Shown here: positions 25,624-34,147 of the stretch, piece after piece
How the letters are laid out: the number at the start of each line of letters is the position of its first letter
Numbering within the stretch: the stretch's first letter is position 1
Source: Microcella sp.
GTDB lineage: Bacteria; Actinomycetota; Actinomycetes; Actinomycetales; Microbacteriaceae
Assembly: GCF_019739195.1 (NCBI RefSeq)
Contig: NZ_JAHHDS010000003.1
Coordinates: 1,984,001 to 2,048,000 of the forward strand
Length of the DNA stretch: 64,000 nucleotides
Direction of reading: 5' to 3'
Translations under genes and position numbers: made by a program
Notes under the pieces: model-generated
Database searches by the model: none
The model's input: the letters and a program-made list of their open reading frames with translations, nothing else
What the model was told of the DNA's origin: nothing

Positions 25624-26703
25624 TCAGGGCAGCAGCTTCGCCTCGCGATACCGGGCCACCGTGTCGACGAAGCTCGTCACGGTCGACCGGAAGTTCAAGA
25701 ACCCGGCCTCGCGACTCTTCGTCATGTCGGTGATGCACTCGACCTCGCGGCCGAGGTCGCTGTCACTGTGCCACCACGACGCGAGCTTGGTGACGTCGCT
25801 CTCGACGAGACCCTCTCTCTCGGCGATGCGCTTCCAGATCTCCGGAGCCACCTCGCTCATCGAGTCGACGAGGGTGCGCGGTGTGTCTGTCGGACCTTCC
25901 CACTCGACACCGAAGTGCGCAGCGATCTGAGGCCACAGCCAGCGCCAACGGAAGACGTCGCCGTTGGCGATATTGAACGCCTCGTTCTCGCCCGCTTCGT
26001 GAGTGGATGCCCACACGAGCTGCTCGCCGAGCAGTTCTGCGTCGGTCACGTCAGTCACGAAGTTCCACTGCTCGACCGAGCCGGGGTAGACGAATGTCTG
26101 GCCGAGCTCTTTGCAGATGGTCGCGTAGACAGAGAGGGTCAGCACCATATTCATGGCGTTGTCGACAGCGAAGCCGAAGACGGTGTGCGAACGGTGCACG
26201 CTCCAGGTGAAGCCCATGCGCTCGGCGGCCGCGAACAGTTCGTCTTCTTGCGCGTAATAGAAGTTGGGGCTGGGCAGTCGCGGCTCTGATTCGTGGAACG
26301 GGGTCTCGGCCTTGACGCCGGTCGCGTAGTCCTCGAAGGGGCCGAGGTAGTGCTTGAGACCGGTGAGCAACGCCACGTGCCGCACACCGCCGTCGGGCTC
26401 GAGCGCGGCGAAGAGATTGCGCAGTGTCGCACTGTTGACCGCGATGTTCTCGGCCTCGGTGTCTTTGCGTATCCAGGCGGTGACGATCACGATCTCGGGC
26501 GCGAGACCGGCGAGTGCCACCGCGGTGGCGTCAGCATCGAGAAGGTCTGCCTGAATCGGGGTGACGCCCTCCACCATCGAGTTGCCGCGCCGCGCGAGGC
26601 CGTGAACCTCCCACCCCGCCTCGACGAGTTGACGGCTGACCGTCTGGCCAGCGATGCCGGTGGCACCGACGACAAGCGCGCGCCGGGTGTGTGCAGTGTT
26701 CAT
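25624..26703 (-). CDS. PRISE-like SDR (progesterone 5-beta-reductase / iridoid synthase family)
   Basis: 359 aa, ATG 26703. An extended SDR with VVGATGIAGQTVSRQL (cofactor) and PRISE hallmarks: LLTGLKHYLGPF (in place of the usual TGxKHY), NFYYAQEDEL (the active-site Tyr of the YYxxED motif), WSVHRSHTVFGF followed by MNM, and NIANGDVFRWRWLWPQIA. Plant PRISE enzymes reduce activated C=C bonds of 1,4-enones with NADPH; bacterial members are mostly uncharacterised. It is monocistronic and convergent with MDR-3, and carries operator A5 27 bp upstream, which ties it to the same regulon. Confidence 0.82.
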   Translation of the reverse strand: MNTAHTRRALVVGATGIAGQTVSRQLVEAGWEVHGLARRGNSMVEGVTPIQADLLDADATAVALAGLAPEIVIVTAWIRKDTEAENIAVNSATLRNLFAALEPDGGVRHVALLTGLKHYLGPFEDYATGVKAETPFHESEPRLPSPNFYYAQEDELFAAAERMGFTWSVHRSHTVFGFAVDNAMNMVLTLSVYATICKELGQTFVYPGSVEQWNFVTDVTDAELLGEQLVWASTHEAGENEAFNIANGDVFRWRWLWPQIAAHFGVEWEGPTDTPRTLVDSMSEVAPEIWKRIAEREGLVESDVTKLASWWHSDSDLGREVECITDMTKSREAGFLNFRSTVTSFVDTVARYREAKLLP

Positions 26704-26729
26704 CAAAGAGCCGCCTTTCGAACGACGAT

Positions 26730-26746
26730 GTTCAGTTTAGATAAAC
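26730..26746 (-). promoter_or_regulatory. Operator A5 before the PRISE-like gene
   Basis: On the - strand GTTTATCTAAACTGAAC, 27 bp upstream of the ATG. It agrees with operator A1 (GTTCATCTTTACTGAAC) at 14 of 17 positions; one half-site is exact. Confidence 0.55.
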
Positions 26747-27205
26747 GCTAGCGCACGGGAGTCGTCGCGTCGATGCGCAGTCGAGGTCGACCCGGAGCGG
26801 GCGCCGTCGATAGCCCGCACGATGATCAGCGGGAGTGCGCCTGCGCAGGCCGGGATCGTTCGCTGTGCGGCTCGGCAGGCTCGATCGAATTCGCCCTGCA
26901 GCGAGCCCACACCGCGCCGGATGCCATACGAAATGGGACGACAAGGCGCCGAGGGCGTGATTGACGGGTCGCTGCGCGGGCGTCGCCCGCGGGTCGCAAT
27001 AGAGCGCAGTTCAGGGGCGCGCGGCAGCGTCGGCAAGGCGTGCGTGGTCGAGCCGGAGGCACCCGTTCACGAGCGTTTTCGGAGCGAGTTCCACGAATCG
27101 TTATGAACGCCGCTTGTGAACACCAGTACTTTTCCATAAAGTGTCACTCAACATCCCGTCCAGTGTGAACGGTCGGGAGCATCGAACTCTTTCAAAGGGG
27201 AAAGC
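26747..27205. other. Long intergenic region with no convincing gene
   Basis: 459 bp before the first CUT2 permease. Several short open frames exist on both strands (up to about 100 codons), but none has family-like composition or a ribosome site. The part nearest the permease is less GC-rich and holds an inverted repeat ACTTT-TCCAT-AAAGT (27128-27142), three TGAAC half-sites (27103, 27117 and 27165) that do not form the 5-7-5 dyad, and AAAGGGGAAAGC as ribosome site. The promoter of the importer operon should lie here. Confidence 0.5.
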
Positions 27206-28225
27206 ATGGCCGAGGCCACCGCAACGCCGAGACTGCTCACCGGCTCACGGTTCGGAATCTCCAAGGGCCTCCTCACGGTGCTCATCTCGACGATCGCCCT
27301 TATCGTGCTCAGCGCGGTGCTTGCTCCGAGTTCTGTCTCGCAAGGCGCGGTTCTTGGCATGCTCCCCTTCGCCGCGGTCTTGGCGATCGTCGGTCTCGGC
27401 CAGATGCTCGTGGTGCAGCAGGGCGGCATCGATCTGTCGGTTCCCGGTTCGGTGTCTCTCGCCGTCGTGATCGTCACGCACATGCCGAACGAGAACGACG
27501 CCATGCTGCTGCCAGCGGTACTCGTCGCCTTCGCCTGGGCGATCGGAGCGGGGCTTCTCAACGGCTTCATGGTCGGCCGCCTCGGCCTGAACCCCATCAT
27601 CGCCACTCTCGGAACCAATGCTCTGCTTTTCGGAGCAGTGCTTGGCATTTCGGGTGGCATTCCGCGCACGACGACCAATCTGCTCAGCGAGATCGCGGGC
27701 GGTCGTACTCTCGGCATTCCGCACGCGGTGCTTTTCGCCCTCGCCTTTCTCGCACTCGTGACGATCATGGTGAAGAAGACGGTCGTCGGCCGACGATTCA
27801 AAGCAGTCGGCGCCAGCCCAGCTGCGGCGCGGGCGACGGGCCTGCGTTATCGCACCCACCAGGGCGCTGCGTACGTGTGGGCGCAGCTGCTCTTCGCGAG
27901 CGCAGGAATCCTGCTCGCGGGCATCACCAACCAACCCACCGCCTTCCAAGGCAACAGCTATCTGTTGACCTCGGTCGCGGTCGTCGTGCTCGGGGGAACC
28001 TCGCTGCTCGGCGGTCGGGGCTTTCCGGCGGCCACGGTGGTGGCCGCCCTATTCCTCAGTCAGCTCGACCAGTTCGTGCTGGCTCTGGGCGTGCCGTTCG
28101 CGGTGCGCACACTCGTCCAGGCCGCCGCTCTCGCGATCGGCGTCGCGATCTACACGGTCAACTGGACGGCACTACGGCAACGATTCGCCCCACCATCGGT
28201 CGCTGCTGCTCCTGCAACACCCTGA
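27206..28225 (+). CDS. CUT2 (ribose-type) ABC transporter permease, system A
   Basis: 339 aa with about nine hydrophobic segments. It has the RbsC/BPD_transp_2 features: VLAIVGLGQMLVVQQGGIDLSVPGSV early, GLNPIIATLGTNALLFG, FKAVGASPAAARATGL (the cytoplasmic loop contacting the ATPase) and VVVLGGTSLLGGRGFPAATVVAAL. It is a membrane channel for a sugar-like or nucleoside-like solute. It is unusual that the partner permease is not separate but fused to the ATPase two genes downstream, so a heterodimeric channel is expected. Confidence 0.9.
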   Translation: MAEATATPRLLTGSRFGISKGLLTVLISTIALIVLSAVLAPSSVSQGAVLGMLPFAAVLAIVGLGQMLVVQQGGIDLSVPGSVSLAVVIVTHMPNENDAMLLPAVLVAFAWAIGAGLLNGFMVGRLGLNPIIATLGTNALLFGAVLGISGGIPRTTTNLLSEIAGGRTLGIPHAVLFALAFLALVTIMVKKTVVGRRFKAVGASPAAARATGLRYRTHQGAAYVWAQLLFASAGILLAGITNQPTAFQGNSYLLTSVAVVVLGGTSLLGGRGFPAATVVAALFLSQLDQFVLALGVPFAVRTLVQAAALAIGVAIYTVNWTALRQRFAPPSVAAAPATP

Positions 28226-28299
28226 AGCCCCGTTCCACCGGAACGGAGCGCACCAAGAGACGTGCGACAAGGCCGTCGCGCCGAACAATGGAGGAAAGA

Positions 28300-29397
28300 A
28301 TGATTCACCGCAAAATCTCCGCGGCAATCGCTGCTGCAGGACTGACGGCGCTTGTCCTGACGGGCTGCGCCACCGATGCGGGCGAAGAGCCCACCACCCC
28401 CGGCGAGCCCGTCGCCGGCGCACCCGACTGGTGCGGACCTGAGGAGGCCGTCGTCGGTCTGCTCGACGGTTTCGGTGGCAACAGCTGGCGTCTCGTGACG
28501 ACGGCTGCCGGTGCCGACGAGGTCGCCAAGTGCCCGAGCGTTGTCGAGTACCTGTACGCCGACGGTCAGGGCGACACGCAGAAGTCGATCTCCGACATCC
28601 AGGGCATGGTCGCCTCGGGTGCCGACGCCATTGTTGTGTTCCCCGACGCTGGCGAGGCGATGCTCCCCGCACTGCGCAGCGCGTACGAAGCGGGCGTTGT
28701 CACGGTTCCGTATCGCGTCAACCCGAACGGCGTTGACGGCGAAGACTACGACATCTGGGTCGGCGCCGACTTCGTCGCCGATGGCGTCGCGTGGGGCAAC
28801 TGGATCCAGGAGAACTTCCCGGATGGTGCCAACATCCTGTTCCTCTCGGGCCCGGCCGGCAACAGCCAGGGCATCGACGAGCGCACGGGCTTCGAGTCGG
28901 TGCTCACTGACCCGAAGTACGTGTTCATCGGGGAGCAGCCCTACGAGGTCACCAACTGGGACCCGGCACTCACGCAGCAGGTTCTGACCGCGGCAATCGC
29001 GCGCTTCGACCAGATCGACGTCATCGTGTCGGACTTCGGGCCGTCGCTTGTGGGCGCACTGCCCGAGTTCGAGAACAGCGGCCGCTCGATTCCCGCCCTC
29101 GTCACCTCTGACGGCAACGTGCTGAGCTGCTTCTGGGAGGAGAAGAACGCGTCGAACCCCGACTTCGATCTCTTCACGGTCGCGACCGGCAACGACAACG
29201 TTCGACTCGCCGTGCAGCACGCCGTGGCTCGCGCCACGGGCGGCGTCATCCCCAGCGAGACCTCGTTCGCCGCTCCGGTGTTCGAAGACTCCGTCAGTGG
29301 ATCGCCCAACCCGGTGACGTGCCGCGACGACCTGCCCGGTGACATCTACCTGTCGGCGCAGATGCCGGCAGATGACCAGGCAGCACTCCTGCAGTAA
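28300..29397 (+). CDS. CUT2 substrate-binding lipoprotein, system A
   Basis: 365 aa from ATG 28300, 5 nt after GGAGG. The signal ends in the lipobox LTGC (about residue 22). The mature protein is a periplasmic-binding-protein type I fold: VVGLLDGFGGNSWRLVTTAA at the first strand (a ribose-binding-protein-like ligand loop), SDIQGMVASGADAIVVFPDA, DYDIWVGADFVADGVAWGNW and ALVTSDGNVL. Extra Cys residues (WCGPEEA, AKCPSV, SCFWEE, VTCRDD) suggest disulfides. It captures the solute outside the membrane for the flanking permease and fused ATPase-permease. A stem-loop follows the gene. Confidence 0.9.
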   Translation: MIHRKISAAIAAAGLTALVLTGCATDAGEEPTTPGEPVAGAPDWCGPEEAVVGLLDGFGGNSWRLVTTAAGADEVAKCPSVVEYLYADGQGDTQKSISDIQGMVASGADAIVVFPDAGEAMLPALRSAYEAGVVTVPYRVNPNGVDGEDYDIWVGADFVADGVAWGNWIQENFPDGANILFLSGPAGNSQGIDERTGFESVLTDPKYVFIGEQPYEVTNWDPALTQQVLTAAIARFDQIDVIVSDFGPSLVGALPEFENSGRSIPALVTSDGNVLSCFWEEKNASNPDFDLFTVATGNDNVRLAVQHAVARATGGVIPSETSFAAPVFEDSVSGSPNPVTCRDDLPGDIYLSAQMPADDQAALLQ

Positions 29398-29420
29398 CTA
29401 CGCATCATCAGCGATTCCGA

Positions 29421-29457
29421 CCCCCGGCTTGCAGAACTCGATTCTGTGGGCCGGGGG
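29421..29457 (+). other. Stem-loop after the system A binding-protein gene
   Basis: CCCCCGGC (29421-29428) pairs with GCCGGGGG (29450-29457), and CAGAA (29432-29436) with TTCTG (29442-29446) inside. Such hairpins after binding-protein genes often protect the upstream mRNA or cause partial termination, raising binding protein over transporter. The hairpin covers an alternative GTG at 29446, which supports the GTG at 29506 as the next gene's start. Confidence 0.6.
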
Positions 29458-29505
29458 ATCGGGCCGCTCCACACCCGCTCGCACGCACCGATTGAGGGTC
29501 CAGCT

Positions 29506-32034
29506 GTGAACAACCAGGCCACCGAAGCGCCGACGACCGTCGCCACGCTCACCATGACCGGCATCTCCAAGCACTTCGGCGGTGTCGCAGCGCTCACCGA
29601 CGTCTCGTTGGAGGTGCTTCCGGGCGAAGTGCACGCACTGCTCGGCGAGAACGGCGCCGGCAAGTCGACACTCATGAACGTCGCGACCGGCACGATCAAG
29701 CCCGATTCCGGCACCATGGTCTTCCGGGGCGAATCGCTCGACGACCTCGACCCGCGAGAGGCCGCGCGACGCGGAATCGCCTTCGTGCACCAGCACCCGG
29801 CCGTCATGCCCGACATGACCGTGCTCGAGAACCTGCTCGTCGCTCTTCCGAAAACGGTGTTCACGGGAGGCCGCGTCGACGACATCGCACGCGAGCTGCT
29901 CTCTACGGCCGGCCTGCGGGTGCACTTGAGCGAACGCGTTGAGAACCTCTCTGTCGCTCAGAAGCATCTGCTCGAGATCGCCAAGGCACTTGCCGTCAAG
30001 CCCGCGCTGCTCGTGCTCGATGAGCCCACCGCGCCGCTCGGGCAAGAGTCGGTCGACCTGCTTTTCGCCTTGGTGCGCGACTTCGTCGCTCAGGGCACAT
30101 CGGTGGTCTACATCACCCACCGCCTCGCCGAGGTGCGCGAGCTCGCAGACCGGGTGACCGTACTCCGCGACGGCAAGCTGCGCGCGACTGCCGTGGTTGA
30201 CGATGTCACCGACCACGAGTTGCTCTCGCTGATCGTCGGACGCCAGCTCGACTCGACCTTCCCCCCGAAGCACACTGGCGACGACGAACAGCCCAACTTC
30301 GTCATCGACGCCATCACGGGTGCGGGATTCAACGACATCTCGGTCTCCGCTCGTCGCGGAGAGATCGTCGGCGTCGCCGGCGTCGTCGGCAACGGCCAGA
30401 GCGAGCTTCTGCGTGCCCTCGCGGGCCTTTTGCCGCTCGAAGGCACGGTCAGCATCAACGACACCACCATGTCGGCCCGCGAGCTGCTGAGCAAGGCGGC
30501 CTACCTTCCAGCCGATCGCATCACTGAAGGCCTCATGATGCGTCTCTCGGTTCGCGAGAACGCTGCTGTGTCGGCACTGCGGCGATTCCGCGGGCGCCTG
30601 CTCATGAATCGCAAGCGCGAGGCCGGCATGGTCGGAGAGACTCTCGGCTCGCTCTCGGTCAAGGCCGCATCGCTCGACTCGACCGTCTCCTCGCTCTCGG
30701 GCGGCAATCAGCAGAAGGTTATGGTCGCTCGAGCGCTTCTTTCTGAGCCCGTGCTCGTGCTCGCCGATGAGCCGACGCAAGGTGTCGACGTCGGTGCCCG
30801 AGCTGAGATCTACCAAATTCTTCGTGACGTGTCGGCATCGGGCATTCCCGTGGTGATCGCCTCCTCCGACGCAAAAGAACTCGAGGGTCTGTGCGACACG
30901 GTCATCGTGATGTCGCGCGGCCACGTCGTAGACACCCTGCGCGGCGATGACCTCACAGAAGAGCGCATGATTCACGCGGCAGTGAGCTCGACGACGCAGA
31001 CGGTGAGCGTCGACGACATTGCCGAGGCGGAGAGCGACGAGCGCACCGCCGTGCGGGCCGCGAAGGTGCGCCGATTCTTGCAGGGCGACTACGCACCGAC
31101 GGTGCTGCTTATCGCCGTCATGATCGGCCTCGGTGCCTACATTTTCGCTCAGAACGATCGGTACCTCGGAGACTTCAACATCTCGTCGATGCTGCTCTTG
31201 GTCACGGCGCTGGGATTCATCGCCATGGGGCAGACCATCGCGCTGCTGACAGGGGGAATCGACCTCTCCGTCGGCCCACTCGTCGGTTTTCTTGTCGTCA
31301 TAGGTTCGTTCTTCATCCTTGACGAGGCGCCCGTGACGTCGATCATCCTGGGATTCGCAGCGATGCTCGGGGCGTCGATCATCGTGGGCCTGCTGAACGG
31401 CTCGCTGATTCGGTACGCCAAATTCACGGCGATCGCGGCGACTCTGACGGTCTACATCGCTCTCCAGGGCATGAGCTTCATTCTTCGGCCGACGGCCGAG
31501 GGCTTCATCAATCGTGACGTTTCGAGCTTCATCACGACCAAGCTCGGTCCGGTGCCGGTTGCCTTCATCGTGCTCGTCCTGGTCGTCGTTGGCCTCGAGT
31601 ACGCCCTGCGCAAGACTCCCTGGGGCTGGCAGTTGCGGGCCGCGGGCTCTGACGAAGAGTCGGCGCGTCGAGTCGGCGTCGAGATCAACCGCACCGTAGT
31701 TCTCGGGTATGTCGCGACGTCGGCACTGACCTTCTTGGGCGCCATCATGCTCATGACCCAGATCGGTGTCGGAGACCCTGCTCAGGGTGTCGCGTACACC
31801 CTGTCGAGCATCACCGCCGTCGTACTCGGCGGCACGAGCCTGCTGGGTGGCCGGGGAACATTCGTCGGCACGCTTCTCGGTTCGATGCTGCTGATTCAGG
31901 TGCTCAACGCCACGGTGTTCTTGCGACTCGATCAGATGTGGCAATACATCTTGCAGGGCGTTTTGATTCTCGCGGCCGCGATTCTCTACTCGCTCGCGCG
32001 CTCTCGTCGCCGTCGTCGCAGCCGTCGCTCGTGA
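29506..32034 (+). CDS. Fused CUT2 ATPase-permease (RbsA-RbsC in one chain), system A
   Basis: 842 aa from GTG 29506 (GAGGG about 7 nt upstream). Residues about 10-500 are a double ABC ATPase: domain 1 has Walker A GENGAGKST, a weakened signature VENLSVAQKHLLEIAKAL and Walker B LLVLDEPTAPLG; domain 2 has a degenerate Walker A (VVGNGQSELL), signature LSGGNQQKVMVARALL and Walker B VLADEPTQGVDVG, as in RbsA. After a linker with many acidic residues (about 500-530), residues about 545-835 are an RbsC-like permease: ALGFIAMGQTIALLTGGIDL, RAAGSDEESARRVGVEI and AVVLGGTSLLGGRGTF. ABC importers normally keep these as separate chains. A basic tail RRRRRSRRS ends the protein. Confidence 0.88.
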   Translation: MNNQATEAPTTVATLTMTGISKHFGGVAALTDVSLEVLPGEVHALLGENGAGKSTLMNVATGTIKPDSGTMVFRGESLDDLDPREAARRGIAFVHQHPAVMPDMTVLENLLVALPKTVFTGGRVDDIARELLSTAGLRVHLSERVENLSVAQKHLLEIAKALAVKPALLVLDEPTAPLGQESVDLLFALVRDFVAQGTSVVYITHRLAEVRELADRVTVLRDGKLRATAVVDDVTDHELLSLIVGRQLDSTFPPKHTGDDEQPNFVIDAITGAGFNDISVSARRGEIVGVAGVVGNGQSELLRALAGLLPLEGTVSINDTTMSARELLSKAAYLPADRITEGLMMRLSVRENAAVSALRRFRGRLLMNRKREAGMVGETLGSLSVKAASLDSTVSSLSGGNQQKVMVARALLSEPVLVLADEPTQGVDVGARAEIYQILRDVSASGIPVVIASSDAKELEGLCDTVIVMSRGHVVDTLRGDDLTEERMIHAAVSSTTQTVSVDDIAEAESDERTAVRAAKVRRFLQGDYAPTVLLIAVMIGLGAYIFAQNDRYLGDFNISSMLLLVTALGFIAMGQTIALLTGGIDLSVGPLVGFLVVIGSFFILDEAPVTSIILGFAAMLGASIIVGLLNGSLIRYAKFTAIAATLTVYIALQGMSFILRPTAEGFINRDVSSFITTKLGPVPVAFIVLVLVVVGLEYALRKTPWGWQLRAAGSDEESARRVGVEINRTVVLGYVATSALTFLGAIMLMTQIGVGDPAQGVAYTLSSITAVVLGGTSLLGGRGTFVGTLLGSMLLIQVLNATVFLRLDQMWQYILQGVLILAAAILYSLARSRRRRRSRRS

Positions 32035-33062
32035 GCCTCGAGGCGGGCAGTGCGCGCATCGCTGTCCTCGGCACCGGAGCGAACGGCGCGGGCATCGGCG
32101 CAGATCTGACCCGAGCTGGCCATGACGTCACGTTCATCGAGCAATGGCCCGCACACGTCGAGGCGATGCGCGCGAACGGAGTGCGCGTCGAGATGCCCGA
32201 AGAGACGCAGACCACGCCGGTTCGTGTGCACCACTTGTGTGAGGTGGCCGAGATGCGCCAGCCGTTCGACCTCGTGTTTGTGCTCGTCAAGGCCTACGAC
32301 ACCCGTTGGGCGTGCGAGCTCATCAAGCCAGTTCTTGCCGCTGACGGGTTGGCCGTCGGCCTGCAGAACGGCATGCAGAGTGACGACATGGTCGAGATTC
32401 TCGGCTCACACCGAACGCTCGGCGCGGTCATCGAAGTCTCGTCGAACATGTTTGAGCCGGGCGTGGTCGAACGACAGAGCCCCCCAGGCAAGTCGTGGTT
32501 CGCCGTGGGCAGCCTGAGCGATGACACGCTGGCCCGGGTAGAGCCGGTCGCGCAGATTCTGCGGGCATCGGGCACCGTCGAGGTGTCTGATGACATTCGA
32601 TCGTCGAAGTGGATGAAGCTCGTGGCCAATGCAGCCGAGCTCGTGCCGTCAGCGATTCTCGATCTGCCCCTGGGCGACGCGGTTCGCATGCCAGGAATGC
32701 GCGAGTTCATGATCGAGACCGGTCACGAGGCCGTACGCACGGCTCTTGCGTCGGGTCGTCGCCTGATGCCGATCTTCGGGATGACCGACGACGACATTGC
32801 CAAACCTGACGACTATGCCGTGATGCTGCTTGATCGCGTGCTGACCGAATACACGCTTCCCTCTACGCGCACGACCGTGCTGCAAGACTGGATGAAGGGC
32901 CGTCGTAGCGAAGTGCACGAGATCAACGGCCTGGTCGTGCGCACCCAGGCTCAGCTGGGCGGGCGTGCGCCGTTCAATGAGCGGGTCGTCGAGGTGGCGA
33001 CGCGCATCGAGGCCGGAGAGCTCACGGCGAGCCCGGACAACATCGCGCTGTTGCTGGCCTAG
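32031..33062 (+). CDS. Ketopantoate reductase-like oxidoreductase, copy B
   Basis: 343 aa from GTG 32031, overlapping the transporter stop by 4 nt (GTGA), which implies translational coupling. Motifs parallel copy A: IAVLGTGANGAGIGADLTRAG, VGLQNGMQSDDM, RSSKWMKLVANAAEL (catalytic Lys) and LQDWMKGRRSEVHEINGLVV. The shared EQWPAHVEAMRANG / DQWPAHVETMRANG segment shows the copies are close paralogues. Being coupled to the importer, it likely acts on the imported compound or an early product. The IS481 element begins 1 bp after its stop codon, and the stop lies inside the target duplication. Confidence 0.87.
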   Translation: MSLEAGSARIAVLGTGANGAGIGADLTRAGHDVTFIEQWPAHVEAMRANGVRVEMPEETQTTPVRVHHLCEVAEMRQPFDLVFVLVKAYDTRWACELIKPVLAADGLAVGLQNGMQSDDMVEILGSHRTLGAVIEVSSNMFEPGVVERQSPPGKSWFAVGSLSDDTLARVEPVAQILRASGTVEVSDDIRSSKWMKLVANAAELVPSAILDLPLGDAVRMPGMREFMIETGHEAVRTALASGRRLMPIFGMTDDDIAKPDDYAVMLLDRVLTEYTLPSTRTTVLQDWMKGRRSEVHEINGLVVRTQAQLGGRAPFNERVVEVATRIEAGELTASPDNIALLLA

Positions 33063-33063
33063 A
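33058..33063. repeat. Left target-site duplication of the IS481 element
   Basis: CCTAGA, repeated exactly at 34142-34147. It fits NCTAGN, the target preference known for IS481 of Bordetella pertussis. The CTAG holds the stop codon of the upstream + strand gene. Confidence 0.9.
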
Positions 33064-34141
33064 TGTACCCGGTCATGACGTTGGTGACACGCGGCTGATC
33101 GGCGGCAGGCCTCCGCAAGCGGTGTGGCCTCGAGCGTAGTTGTAATGCTCAAGCCACGGCGAGAGAGCATCGTGACGAGCTTGGTTGGTCAAGAACGGAT
33201 GCCGATAAGCCCAGTTCTCCTGCAGGGTTCGGTTGAACCGTTCAGCCTTGCCGTTCTGCCACGGGCAGTGCGGCCGCGTCGTCACGTGCCGTGCGCCCAG
33301 CAGTCTCAACGTGTCTTGGAACGCGTGGGAGATGACGTAGTTCTTGGCGTTGTCCGTCATCACCGCTCGAATCGCCACGCCGTGCTGGGCGAAGAACGCT
33401 GCCGCGGCGGTGAGGAACGCCGCGCACGTGGCGCCTTTCTCATCCGGCAGAATCTGCGCAAACGCGAGCCGGGAGTGGTCATCGACGGCGACGTGAACGT
33501 AGTCAAACCCGAGCTTGGCTGACTTCACGCGGCCGCGATTGTGATCGATGACGGCAGGGCCGTCGATTCTCCACCCGCCGCCGTCAGGAATGCGACCGAG
33601 CTTCTTCACGTCGACGTGGATCAGATCGCCGGGCATCTCGTGCTCGTAACGCAGCTGCGTGGTCCGGGAGGCGCGAATACGAATCCCGGTGACCGGGTCC
33701 AGCTCATGCAGGCGCGGCAGCCCTGCTCGAGCGATGATCCGAGACGCCGTCGAGGCGCTGACCGTGAAGCGCAACGCCAACTCGTCACGGCCGATGCGTT
33801 CGGCCTGACGGACCGCAATCAGCTCCCTGACGACCGTGGACGGCGTCGCCGTCGGTGATCGCCGTGGCCTCGATGAGCGATCGATTAAACCAGCAGGGCC
33901 GTGGCTGCGGAAGCGTCCCACCCATCGGTGCGCGCACTGGCGCGAAACACCGAGTTCTTTCGCGACGTGCGAGATCGGGCGGCCCTGCAGCACCCGTTGA
34001 ACCAGGATCATTCGGCCGGCTGGCGCCAGCCTCGCATTACGGTGGACCAAGAGAAGGCCTTCCTCTTCGATGGCGTTAGACACCACTCAGAATGAAGGCC
34101 TTCTCCTCAACTCCGTGTCACCAACCTGCTGACCGGGTACA
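33064..34141. mobile_element. Intact IS481-family insertion sequence, 1078 bp
   Basis: The element is bounded by 28-bp terminal inverted repeats (33064-33091 and 34114-34141; both begin TGTACCCGGTCA and end GTTGGTGACACG, with 3 mismatches) and flanked by a 6-bp direct repeat CCTAGA. It contains one transposase gene on the - strand. Removing the element and one CCTAGA copy restores two convergent genes whose TAG stop codons overlap in CTAG, so the insertion left both proteins unchanged. Confidence 0.95.
33073..34086 (-). CDS. IS481-family DDE transposase
   Basis: 337 aa, GTG start. An N-terminal helix-turn-helix (ISHVAKELGVSRQCAHRWVGRFRSHG) recognises the ends. The RNase H-like catalytic core has the first Asp in DLIHVDVKKLGRI, the second in VMTDNAKNYV and the Glu in GKAERFNRTLQENW, with PHCPWQNGKAERFNRT typical of IS481/IS3-type integrases. 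Full length, no frameshift, so the element may still be active. Its C-terminal codons run into the terminal inverted repeat. Confidence 0.95.
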   Translation of the reverse strand: MVSNAIEEEGLLLVHRNARLAPAGRMILVQRVLQGRPISHVAKELGVSRQCAHRWVGRFRSHGPAGLIDRSSRPRRSPTATPSTVVRELIAVRQAERIGRDELALRFTVSASTASRIIARAGLPRLHELDPVTGIRIRASRTTQLRYEHEMPGDLIHVDVKKLGRIPDGGGWRIDGPAVIDHNRGRVKSAKLGFDYVHVAVDDHSRLAFAQILPDEKGATCAAFLTAAAAFFAQHGVAIRAVMTDNAKNYVISHAFQDTLRLLGARHVTTRPHCPWQNGKAERFNRTLQENWAYRHPFLTNQARHDALSPWLEHYNYARGHTACGGLPPISRVSPTS

Positions 34142-34147
34142 CCTAGA
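34142..34147. repeat. Right target-site duplication of the IS481 element
   Basis: CCTAGA, identical to 33058-33063. Its CTA (34143-34145) is the stop codon, read on the - strand, of the downstream oxidoreductase. Confidence 0.9.

Noticed and set aside
26737-27137. Small - and + strand frames in the 26.7-27.1 kb gap considered as a decayed gene
   Set aside because: No stretch resembles a known family in any frame and there is no ribosome site; left as intergenic.
27100-27175. A GTTCA-N7-TGAAC operator before the system A importer
   Set aside because: Three TGAAC half-sites exist (27103, 27117, 27165), but none has the partner half-site at the required distance.
29398-31944. 848-codon open frame on the - strand opposite the fused ABC transporter
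   Set aside because: It is an antisense shadow of a highly GC3-biased gene: low-complexity Arg/Asp/His/Glu composition, no domain, no ribosome site.
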